Part shown: piece by piece, positions 24,787 to 35,133 of the stretch
Layout of the letters: the number at the start of each line of letters is the position of its first letter
Position numbering within the stretch: the first letter of the stretch is position 1
From: Auriscalpium vulgare
Taxonomy: Eukaryota; Basidiomycota; Agaricomycetes; Russulales; Auriscalpiaceae
Length of the DNA: 64,000 bases
Direction of reading: 5' to 3'
Assembly (NCBI GenBank): GCA_019915015.1
Contig: JAHBBC010000003.1
Span: 1,240,001 to 1,304,000, forward strand
Program-made: the position numbers and the translations under genes
The notes under the pieces: model-generated
The model's input: the letters and a program-made list of their open reading frames with translations, nothing else
Told to the model about the DNA's origin: nothing
Databases searched by the model: none

Positions 24787-27206
24787 ATGGCCAATCCCTC
24801 GCGCCGTATCCCGCCTCCAAACCCATCTAACTACAATGCCGTTCCCCAGAGCCCTCAGAATACACAACGTCGGGCTTCCCGTCCTCACCGCTCGGCGTCA
24901 GGCTCAGGCAGCATACAAACCAACCACATGCCGTCAGGAAGGAACGAAATTGCACGGGGAGTGGCTACTGGCGTCATAGGCAACGGGTACGGCCCTTACG
25001 CAGTGCGTTTCTTTTTCTCTTCGTCTGTTAGCCACGCCTCATGCAGCATTCTCAGCACCACACTCACACCACCGGACAGAGCCCTTACATGGCTACTTCA
25101 GGCTTCAACGGAGCACACTCTGAGGTTTCTTCTATGACCGGACATGACAAACCACTACCCCCCACCACAGCAACAATTCCTCCCTACATGTGGGATGCGA
25201 AAGACCCGGACCTCGACGACGCCCTTCACAATCCAGATCCACGAATAGACGCTGCTCAGGACCGCTCATTTACGCTCTTCTCTTCTAGGGGATGGGCGAA
25301 CGTTTCCGTTCTTGTCATCTTGGTTATCGGTCTCCTCACACTCTTCGCCGGATACCCCATAGTTGCCTTCTACAACAAGACTCCACTACGAGCGATCGGC
25401 GAGAACTTTGGTGGTGCCAACGCATCTGGACAGATTCCTCAACTCATCAACCTGCCCAGCCTCATCGACCCGGATACCGACAAACAGTTCTACACCAAGA
25501 CAGCTTCCGACGGAAAGACCTGGAATCTCGTCTTCAGCGACGAGTTCAACACGGACGGGCGGACATTCTGGCCCGGGGATGATCCATTCTGGGAGGCAGT
25601 GGACCTTCACTACTGGTGCGCAGTAATGAGCCCTCTCGTACCCATGTTCGCTCATTAAGGCACGTGAACAGGGCGACCGGCGATCTCGAATGGTACAATC
25701 CACAGGTGAAGCCATTCCTGTGCTGCGCCAGTTAGCCACTAACGCCTGTCAAGGCTATCACGACTAAGGGAGGAAAGCTGGTGATCACTATGACGGAGCA
25801 GAGCAATCACGACCTCAATTTTCAAAGCGGTGAGTTGTGCCCGCTCAAACATCTGCGTAAGCTGATCTCCGAGAAGGCATGCTACAATCCTGGAACAAGT
25901 TCTGCTTCACGACCGGCCTCATTGAGGCGTCTGTCAGCCTTCCGGCAGCACCACGGCTGTGGGTTTTTGGCCAGGTGAGTCTAATTATAGCACGTAAGAC
26001 CCGACGACTCACGCCCGGTAGCCGTATGGACGATGGGTAACCTTGTGAGTTTTGCTGTGTCTAACCTGGGACGTCTCTTACGCATCTGTGTCCTACAGGG
26101 AAGAGCTGGCTACGGTGCAACGACTGAAGGTACGCCCTTTGTATGGTTTTTCAGCAGAATCTTACACTTTTTAAAAGGAACATGGCCATACAGCTACGCC
26201 GCATGCGATGTTGGGACGTTTCCCAATCAGACAGACAAGAGTGGCAACCCCGCCGCCGCTCTTACTGGCGCTGCAGACGGCACTCAGCTATCCGAACTTC
26301 CTGGTCAACGCCTTTCTGCGTGCACATGCCCTGGCTCGGATCACCCTGGCCCAAATGTCAATGTCGGTCGGAACGTCCCTGAAATCGATGTCATCGAGGC
26401 CCAAATCGACGTCAGCGTGTGGTCAGGCAGGGCGTCGCAGTCCGTCCAAGTGGCTCCCTTCAACTACCAATACCAATTTGATAATTCGTCGGGTTCGACG
26501 CCCATTACCGATGCTACCGTGACCAAGTTCAATACCTACAAAGGCGGCATCTATCAACAAGCCATATCTGCCACCAGCCTCTTGGACTCGCAAAATTATG
26601 GCGGCAATGGCTATGCTCCCTACGCATATGAGTGGTGGACAGATCCCAATCATCGCAGTTCCGGGTACATCCAGTGGTACAGCGACGGTGAACAGACTTG
26701 GAGGGCAACTGCTGCAACACTTGCGGGTGACTCAGAGACGCAGATCAGCAGTCGTATCATCCCCGAAGAGCCAATGGTACGCATGCATTTTCCTATCTGC
26801 ACTGGACATCGCCTGACGTTCAAGTAGTATATCATCCTCAACTTTGGAATGGCTCGTAAGTCGGCGCCGACCTCTCCTTCATGGAACACTACTGAGACTT
26901 CTATCTTCATTTTAGCGTCATTCCAAAAGCAAGACTTCCAGCACCTCGTATTCCCGAGCCAAATGTTTGTAGACTATATCCGTGTCTACCAAAGCCCCGA
27001 CGTGGAAAACGGAGTCGGCTGCGACCCCTCCAATCGACCGACAAACAATTACATCAACAGGTAACATCTGCAGACTAAACTCACTCCTGTCACACCTACT
27101 CAAACATCAATGCAGTCATCTCAACGCCTATACGAACCCGAATCTGACAACATGGGCCGACGCCGGCTACTCATTCCCTCGTAACTCATTATATGACGGG
27201 TGTTGA
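24787..27206 (+). CDS. Kre6/Skn1 family beta-glucan synthesis protein (GH16-like, type II membrane)
   Basis: Kre6/Skn1 proteins are secretory-pathway membrane proteins needed for beta-1,6-glucan in the cell wall. The N-terminal cytosolic part is Pro/Ser/Asn-rich. A single membrane span follows (VSVLVILVIGLLTLFAGYPI), then a luminal domain starting GKTWNLVFSDEFNTDGRTFW. The GH16 catalytic-type motif is EIDVIEAQID. Further family marks are RLWVFGQ with PYGRWVTLGRAGYG across an intron, GYIQWYSDGEQTW, and the end FVDYIRVYQ with GCDPSNRPTNNYIN. The protein stops at SLYDGC. Length and domain order fit the family. At least seven short introns interrupt it. Confidence 0.92.
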
Positions 27207-27677
27207 TAGCGCTGTTTGCATATACGGATACCCCTTGATACGACATCTGCATGCCTCTTTCTGGCGTTCCGCCTTTGGATACGATACCATCCATGTTTCC
27301 TTCATGACCCCACGGACCCCCATCTATCCCATTGTGCTCCCATTTGATATCTACGACTCAGCGGACTTGCGACGATCTACCCCCTGCCCCCACCCTACTC
27401 TCCTATTATTATTCTCATTCTTTTAAAACCCTACATCCTACCCTGAACCCTGAGTGGATCGTCGTTTCAGGGATCCGAGGATATCGTCGAGGGCTACTAC
27501 TGTTGCATAGAGTACTTCTGTAACACCGAATATATCATTCATCACAGGCCTGTTCTGTTGAGCGAAAACTCAGGCTTAGACTGTAATTCGAACCCGCCTG
27601 GCTGGCGCTAGTCGGTGGCAGGGTCTCTCCTCCGTTGACTAGTCACTACGCGCTGCTGCCACTATCATCGGTAGCCT
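27207..27677. other. intergenic, Kre6/Skn1 gene to FOL3
   Basis: No gene is seen. A T-arm-like GGTTCGAATTA on the minus strand near 27575 was checked as a tRNA and not supported. Confidence 0.45.
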
Positions 27678-29127
27678 ATGTCCATTGATCTCTCACTTCG
27701 CCGGGTCGCCCATCTCCTGAGTCATCTTCCTCCATACACACGGCCAACCGTCCACATCGCGGGGACTAATGGGAAAGGCAGCGTATCCGCGCTGACCTCC
27801 TCTATTCTCTTGGAGAGCTCTTTTTCAGTGGGGCGGTTCAACAGCCCTCACTTGGTCTCCATCTACGATTCCATTGTCATCAATGGCAAGCCCGTGGACG
27901 CGGAGTCCTACTGGCAGGCGCGACATGCTGTGGAACATGCCGATACTCTCCACGGCGTCGGCTCCACTAGCTTCGAGCTCTTGACCTCGACTGCTCTGCT
28001 TGTGTTTGAACGCGCGGCAGTGGAGGTCGTCGTGCTGGAGGTCGGCATGGGTGGCCGCTTGGACGCGACGAATGCGATCGCAGACGACGTCGTTCTCGCG
28101 TCCGCGTTGACGGCCGTCGACCTGGACCACCAGAATTTCTTGGGGGATACCGTGCACCAGATCGCACAAGAAAAGGCGGGCATCGCTCGACGTGGAGTGC
28201 CCTTCGTCCTCGGACCACAAAAATTCCCAGAGGTTATCCAGTCGGTCAAGCAGGCTGTCGCTGTCGCCGGCGCAGACCTCATTCTCGCAACCGCTGCCAC
28301 CAGATCTCTTGGAGACCCCTCGTTGGACGACGAAGGTGCCTCCTCCGATAACGTTCGTCCACCCGCCCAGCCAGTCACATTGTCAATGTCGTCTTTCACG
28401 GAGCCCATTCACGCGCAGCTACCGCTGTACGGAGAACACCAACTGGATAACTTAGGCGTTGCTGCGGGCATTGTAGATGCGCTGCGCCTCCATCCGTCAT
28501 CTTTCCGCAAAGGCTTCGGTCGGGATAGAATCAGCTCGAGTACAGTCGTGGCGGGATCCGGAACACGACATGGCCGGCCGTCTATCATTCCATGACATCC
28601 CTGCCTCAATATTCCACGCTGCACCCGGGACGCAGCCCCCTCTTCTTCTCGCGGACGGGGCACACAACCCTTCATCTTCCGCGACACTCGCCTCTTATCT
28701 ATCGCACTTCCTCACCCAGCCTACGATACGGACCATCCATATCACCTTCATTCTGGCTCTGTCGCATTCGCCGCCAAAATCTCCACTCCAAACGCTTTCG
28801 CCGTTGTTTGCCTTCTCAAGGCCACCCGGTGTTGAAGTCAGCGTCGACGTTGCCGTCCTGAAGTTCACGACGCCAGTCGATGGTATGCCATGGCTACGTC
28901 CCGTGCCTCCCTCAGATCTCCAAGAGGTCGTCAAGGAACTGCTCCCGGCGGCGGAGATATGGAGCAAACCAGACGAGGAAGATCCCCGCGATGCCCATTT
29001 GTACCAGGCGCTGCGATGGGCGTGTAGCAAGCCCGTCGGGGGTCGCGATGGCACGCGTAGACTTATTGTCGTCGCTGGCAGTTTATACCTCGTAGCTGAT
29101 CTATACCGTCTGCTGCAATCCCTGTGA
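27678..29127 (+). CDS. FOL3: Dihydrofolate synthetase (FolC-type), frame broken once
   Basis: The enzyme adds glutamate to dihydropteroate, using ATP, to make dihydrofolate. The first frame (27678 to about 28510) carries the P-loop HIAGTNGKGSVSALTS, FNSPHLVSIYDSI, VVVLEVGMGGRLDATN, and LDHQNFLGDTVHQIAQEKAGI, then GEHQLDNLGVAAGIVDALRL. The rest of the enzyme lies one frame over: MAGRLSFHDIP, LLLADGAHNPSSSATL, and WACSKPVGGRDGTRRLIVV to the end LYRLLQSL. No intron fits the switch. One surplus base in the AAAGGC near 28,508-28,512 restores HPSSFRKASVGIESARV. Either a sequence error or an inactivated copy; the rest is intact, so error is favoured. Introns appear absent. Confidence 0.88.
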
Positions 29128-29380
29128 GGTGGCTAGAAGAACAGTAATGACTTGGTATTTTCTCATGGGCCTCGGACGAGTTGTGTTGCCAGTGCAGCTG
29201 GACGGCAGTAAAGGCAAAGTAAAGGGCCTGGCCACTGATCGATCGTGGCGGCGAATGTTCTTGCGAGATGACGAGAGGCCCAGAGGGCGAGGCGTGCCAG
29301 GGCGTGGCCATGATGGACTTGGATGCGTGCGTGCCATGCGTCTCTCTTCCCTCGTCGTCCATCGCCTCCGCTCCTTCACA

Positions 29381-30135
29381 ATGGACGCTCTCGTACATGC
29401 CTCCCCAGACACGATCAAGGTCGTGGCCCATCAGCAATACGATGCTCCCGATACTCTCTCCCCGACCTCTGTCCTCCCCAACCCCCTTGATCAATTTCGT
29501 GCCTGGTTCACGTCCGTCCAGGACAGCGTCAAAGAACCCGAGGCCATGGCAGTTTCGACTGCCACTGCCACCGGCATTCCATCCTCGCGCATTCTACTTC
29601 TCAAACAGGTCGACGCCCGAGGCTTCGTCTTTTACACAAACTACGATTCCCGCAAGTCGCGCGAGCTCTCCGAGAACCCCCACGCCGCCCTCGTCTTCTT
29701 CTGGCGCGAAGTACATCGCCAGGTACGCGTCTTGGGTCGGGTGGAGAAAGTGAGCAAGGAAGAGAGTGAGGCGTACTTCCGTAGCAGGCCCGTAGGCAGC
29801 CGGCTCGGTGCATGGGCAAGCAAGCAGAGCACTGTGGTGGGCGAGGGCGATTTGCACGAGCAGGTCATAGAGATCGGGAAGAGATTTGGTGTGCAGGACG
29901 GCGACAACGACGCCGACATTCCTCTGCCCGATTTCTGGGGTGGTTGGAGGCTCATACCGACGTGAGTTGCACGCTGTTATCAGGGCGTCGGTGTCCTGAC
30001 ACGCCGGGACATGGCAGCGAGGTCGAATTTTGGGCTGGCAAACCCTCCCGCCTGCATGACCGAGTACGCTACCTTCGCGCCGAAACACAGCCTGAGGAGT
30101 TCTCAGAGTGGAAGATAGACAGACTGTCTCCGTAG
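29381..30135 (+). CDS. PDX3: Pyridoxamine 5'-phosphate oxidase
   Basis: The FMN enzyme that oxidises pyridoxamine or pyridoxine phosphate to pyridoxal phosphate. The N-terminal half reads NPLDQFRAWFTSVQ, EPEAMAVSTATATG and SSRILLLKQVDARGFVFYTN, then YDSRKSRELSENPHAALVFF and REVHRQVRVLGRVEKV, all matching the FMN-binding barrel. After one intron (from about 29,961) the C-terminal domain reads EVEFWAGKPSRLHDR, RVRYLRAE and WKIDRLSP, with the family's RLHDR and terminal RL.P. An in-frame ATG at 29336 would add MRLSSLVVHRLRSFT, which could be a mitochondrial presequence. The shorter start is given. It follows FOL3 on the same strand by 250 bp. Confidence 0.93.
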
Positions 30136-30375
30136 GATACATGAAATGCCTAGTGGTTGAATGTCGAGATGGGCTAGTCCTGCCAGGCAACCGCAGCACG
30201 GTCTGATCTTGCCTTGAGCTACCAGGTAGGTTCGTTATGAACATGACGCTGCGAAGCTTGAATCTGTCTCCGCCTCAGGGAGACTAAGCTTCGTCTCTCA
30301 ACTCCCAAACGTTCGTTCCGTTCCCTAGATATCTCATCCCGCCGTTTTCGTGCTCACTTGAGGTCTTTCCAGACA

Positions 30376-32000
30376 ATGACGCCTGCGCAAAATGAACAAG
30401 TTGAATCTCTACACTCCCCCATCGCTCGCATTCCTATCGAAGTCCTGACTGCAATCTTCTCATCGCTCCTCGATGTCGCTGGAAACGCCCCGCCGAGGAC
30501 CAATCGCGAACCGAGTTGCATCGCAGTCACTCAGGTTTCCGCACACTGGCGCCGCGTGGCCTATCGCTTCAAGGACCTGTGGACGACCATCCCCCTCGAG
30601 AGCAAGGAGTGGGCTGTCGTTGCCCTCGAGCACTCCAAGCCGTCGCTAATCACTGTCCAATGGGACAATGTCAGCCAGCCGGAAGATGCACGTCCTAATC
30701 TCGATGCCCTCCGGTTGGCTCTTGCAGAGCTCCCACGTGTCCAGTTCCTCTGGTTGGAGGAGCGTCCGCAACCTGTTGGTGCTCGTGGGCCGTCGTTCAT
30801 GAACATCGCCATACGCCTTTTGACTCAACATCCGGCGCCCTTCCTCGAGACCCTAGGTCTAGAGGCTTCCCCTACCCTCTTAAGATCCGACGCGCCGTTA
30901 TTCCAAGGAGAAACTCCCACCCTTCTCCAGACACTGGCGTTGGACGGATGTCAGTTTCCCTCGTCCACTACGCTCCTTTCTCCTGCACTTAAAGCTCTCG
31001 ACCTTGAATACTCAACCTTGTGGACGACGTTTCCGGACATGTTTGAGCAGTTGACTCATCTGCCTCTGCTAGAAACTATCACATTCGGCGATGGTGTTCT
31101 TCCGCTAGCCGCAGACAGTGACAGTGCCCTCGATATCGCCGTCGTACTGCCAAGCTTGTTTTGTTCTCCATCAACGGAGATGTCCTTCAAATCACCAAAG
31201 TCATGCGTTCCCTGTCCTTTCCACCCACAACGGACCTGTCACTTTCGTACCAGTCCGCTCTCGATTTGCCCGAAGGCGAGCCTTTCCCAGGCCCAGAGAT
31301 GCACCACGAATCCTCTTCGCTTATCGCATCAACTCTGTCAAAGCACTTTTCGCTGGCAATCAACAACGGCACCTCCTTCCAGACATTATCCATAGCACAA
31401 GATCTCAGCATCCCGGGATTCATCTCGATCAATGCGACGGCTCCCGAAACAGGCGATCCACCACTACCCGCGGAGCTGGCATTGCAACTCTTTTGGCCGA
31501 CTCCTGCTCTGACCATTTCGATCGCTTGGAGCCTTTGCATGCAGCTCACACCAATATTTGCGGGTGTGCGAACAATGGAGGTCAAACACTTCATGCTATT
31601 GAATGACGAAATGTGGCCTTACCTCAATATGTTCGCGAGTGGAGTCGAGGAGCTCACCGTCTGGCGCGAGGCTGCTTACGGATTGTTGACTGCGTTTGAT
31701 ACCGATGTCGCAGGTGGAGACGGGAGGGTACTGTTCCCAGGCTTGCGCCGACTCTGTCTGCGCCGGCTGAAGCTCGACGAGAGGTACGGGGCTGAGGGGA
31801 GGTCATATGAAAGCATCCTGGCCGAGCTCAAGCGACGACATCAGCAAGCCTCTCCGTGCCAGCTGGTTATTACAGAATGCAATATGACGAACGAGATGGT
31901 GGAGGAGCTGCGGGAGTGTCTGGGCGAGCACGGTTTAGTGTGGGACGGCGAATACGACGGATGTATTCGAGCTGATGTCATGGACTCGGATTCCGACTGA
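30376..32000 (+). CDS. F-box/leucine-rich protein, frame broken once
   Basis: A typical basidiomycete F-box protein, a candidate substrate receptor for SCF ubiquitin ligases. The N-terminus has an F-box-like segment ARIPIEVLTAIFSSLLD and QVSAHWRRVAYRFKDLW. Leu-rich repeats follow (LQTLALDGCQF, LLSPALKALDLEYSTLW, LPLLETITFGDGVLP, and later FPGLRRLCLRRLKLDER). The end is acidic (DVMDSDSD). The first part is in one frame to about 31,158 and the second continues in another from about 31,161 (LFSINGDVLQITKVMRSLSF). No intron explains this; the break is at CTTGTTTTGTTC, a T-run. A missing base there would join the two. Such proteins form large, fast-evolving families, so a pseudogene is also possible. 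Confidence 0.75.
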
Positions 32001-32140
32001 GCTTGCTTCCAACGGCAGCGCTAGACTTTATGTGATCTTCGATAGTCGCACACTTTGACGAAATTATGTAGCACCGCGCGCGCAGAGACTACTAGTATAT
32101 TCCTCTAAAGGGCACCCTATCTCCTGTTCATCACTCTTAC

Positions 32141-35049
32141 TTACTCGAACACTCTGTCTAGCCATGCCTCATAATCATATTCGGACTCTCCCATATTGTT
32201 AGGCTTGGAAGGCATCACCTCGCGAAGATATTCAATGGCGTTAGCTGGAATATGAGCAAGCCGGAGATCTAATTCTGTGACGAATGGCTACGAGCTCGAG
32301 GCGTCAGCGCTAGAGACATTCACACCTAAGTGAACATACCTTGCTTCCTGCGGCGCCCTGGAATGCCTCACGCAATTGGTCCGGAGATGTCTGATCTTCA
32401 GTGAGATCCACCTACGGAAGATTTTAAATTCTGGGATGCAGAGCTCTTCAATGACGTGGCTTACGAGGAGGTTGATGAATGCTTCGAATGAAACCGCTCC
32501 ATAAACCTCGACAAGTTGGCGATATATTTCATCCAGGTCATCATCCTACAATGACATTGCGATCAGCAGCGATGTGAGATGCAGCGATGAACGCACGGCG
32601 TAAACAATCCCCAAGCTCCCCAATGCCGCCGACATCTCAGACGCGCTCAGTGTATTTGATTCATCTCGATCAAAGTAGCGGAATGTGCTTTCAAATTGTT
32701 CGATTTGAGCTGGCGTAAGGTTCGTCATGTTTCTAGAAACGATCTACACTCAAAGAACGGTCAATATATAGTCGAAGGAGATAGACGGAACGCGCACTTG
32801 ATTGTCGATGAATGATATCTTCTTCGCGATGCTCTGCACGACTAAACTCAGTTCAAACTCGAGGTCCTGGTATGTGAAGACCGTGTAGTCATTCTCCTCA
32901 ATCTTGGCAGCGGTGCACTCTGCTTCTGCCTCTGCTACAGTTGCGAGAGCTTCTGAGAGCGAAGGGATACGCGTTTGGATCTGACTTATGCGTAGTTGTT
33001 GGTCCTACAAACCGATTGAACGTGACTGACGAGACAGTGGGCAATGGGAATAACGCACTTCAAGCGCTCCGTCAACTGCTGACAATTCTGATGAAACAGT
33101 GTGAAGACGTTGCTGAAAGTCATCTGCAATCCCAGCGAATTTTTTTCTCAAGGACTCCTGGATTCTGAATGCTCATTAGGTTGAGAATCTGGAAGAAGTA
33201 TTCCGCTTACTCCCGAATCTGCGCATTTATTGATCTCGAGCGTCGCGCTTCTGATATCAACAGCACTGCCCACGCCTGATCGACATCCTGCGAACGACGT
33301 CATCAATTCAGGCAGATCACGAGTCAAGGAGTCTGACTCACTGTGACCTCTAAGCCTGCCGGTGGAATGTATTCACGGAGTTTGTATGTCCTCAGCTTGG
33401 CCTGGATGTTGCCAAACAGCGTGGCGACTTCCTGCTTTTCGGTGACCCAAGTACGCTTCGTCGTCTGCTTGTACGTGGCAAAACTGACGGCGTGCTCTTT
33501 CGCATCTGCGTATGTACCGCTGAACTTCACTGCGGACCAACGTTGCTGGATTTCGGCAAGAGCTGCGAGGAGCTGCGAATGTAGTAACAGTCAAAGTGGA
33601 CAACAGCCGCATGCGACGGAAGTCACATACCGCTTGGACTCGGCGCTCATAATCATTTCGGCTTAACCAGATGGATTGCATGAGTTCGGCAAATTTCTCG
33701 ATGCGCCGAGAGACCGTCTCAGCCTGATCTGTCAAGAAAGGCGCTGTCACACTATGGCCAGATCAACGACCAGCAGCCCAGCATACCCATTGACGAGAAT
33801 GCATGAAAATAACTAGCAATGTACGTCATGACGCTGCGTTCGTCAGGGCGGTCCGAGTCACAGAGGTCGGCTACCTCCAGGAGACGCTATGTTGAGACCA
33901 ACAGGCTTTAGACGTCCATAGACTTGTGCTGAGGATGATGCACGCACTGGGATATTCAGATACTCAGCGGCGACGTCGAACGCTAACTGAGTATTGCCAT
34001 GTCGATCAGACTGCACATCCAGGGTGTTAGCGTGTTAGCGACATGAGTGCTCAGGAAAGAAAGTGATTACTTTGTCCAATCTATCGTAGTCTATGAGGTC
34101 TGGGCGATGACAGTGAATCAGAGCGCATCTTCAAGATGTGATCATCAATACGGCCACAGTGGCACAGACGCGTGGACGGCTTACAGAGCTAGGCCGTCAG
34201 ACCAGCTGCAGGAGAAATCTTGCACGTTAACTTCGTTGTAAGGTGCCGTCTTTCTTTGACACCATAGTAATAGGCCTTCTTTGGCAGATAGGCCTTCTTC
34301 ACTTGCGAGGCGTTCTTGGGTAAGTCAAGGCCGACTATGGTGATGTAAGCCTGGCTTTACGCACCTGATGTCGGCGATTGTGAACCTGAGCACCAGCGTC
34401 CATATCATACCAAGAATAAGCTTCAAATTGCCATCTATTATGTCTGAGATGACGTGAGCGACGCCAATGTGAAGACAGAAAGGAGGTGACGACCTTCTGG
34501 TCCGATGTTCGTCAACTTGACGCCACGAGAAGTTATGAATTCGAGGGCCTTGTTCACATTCTCGGCTTTCTGGACACGCATACGGGGATTCTTATTGTAT
34601 CGTCCCAGTGAGACGTCACCTAACAGGAAGATGAGAATAAGACTAAAAGGCCAAATGCCGCGGATGTATCTGTTGCTGCGTACCCATGATCTCCTGCTCA
34701 TGCAGAAAGATGACAACCAGATCGGGGCAGGAAAGGTGCTTTGAACCTCACCATCAACTGTATGAGTCTAACACCATCTGACAAGTCCCTCACAAGGGAC
34801 GTCATCGGGGAATTCCATTCGCTTCGAGCTTGGTGTTGAGCCTGAGCATAGAGCGTTCGGTAAGGATAGTGAGGGAAATGAGCGCATCAAGCATGCGTGC
34901 CATTTGCAAAATGTACGCTGTTGTGTGTCGCGAGACAAGGTTTCCAGCGAGTCCTGCATGCCAAAGCGTTGGCTGCGATGGTGGCGGGGTGAGTGCAAGC
35001 GTTCTTGAGGCGGCCGGCCTGCCACAGCCGCCCAGCCCGGCGATCTGCA
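32141..35049 (-). CDS. Alpha-actinin-like actin cross-linker, frame broken once
   Basis: Alpha-actinin bundles actin filaments, for example at the cytokinetic ring. Exons read on the minus strand give [10 protein letters not shown] and [11 protein letters not shown], then [18 protein letters not shown] and [20 protein letters not shown] with [20 protein letters not shown] (first calponin-homology domain). The second CH domain follows, then [15 protein letters not shown] and spectrin-like helices ([38 protein letters not shown]). The C-terminal EF-hand region begins [20 protein letters not shown] and the protein ends [11 protein letters not shown]. It has many short exons. Between LEANGIP and MTSLV the frame is one base short in a CCCC run near 34,808. 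The exact start is uncertain; 35049 is the first plausible ATG. An intron after FCKW may use a GC donor. Confidence 0.85.
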
Positions 35050-35133
35050 TGCTGCCATCCTGCTCTAACCAGTCACACTCACCATCCTGTCATCGCTTCA
35101 CGTCTAGCTTACTGGCCTCAACGACGCGAAGCC

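Noticed and set aside
27560..27660. Possible tRNA on the minus strand (GGTTCGAATTA T-arm-like word)
   Set aside because: No matching acceptor stem, D-arm or anticodon arm could be laid out at the required spacing.
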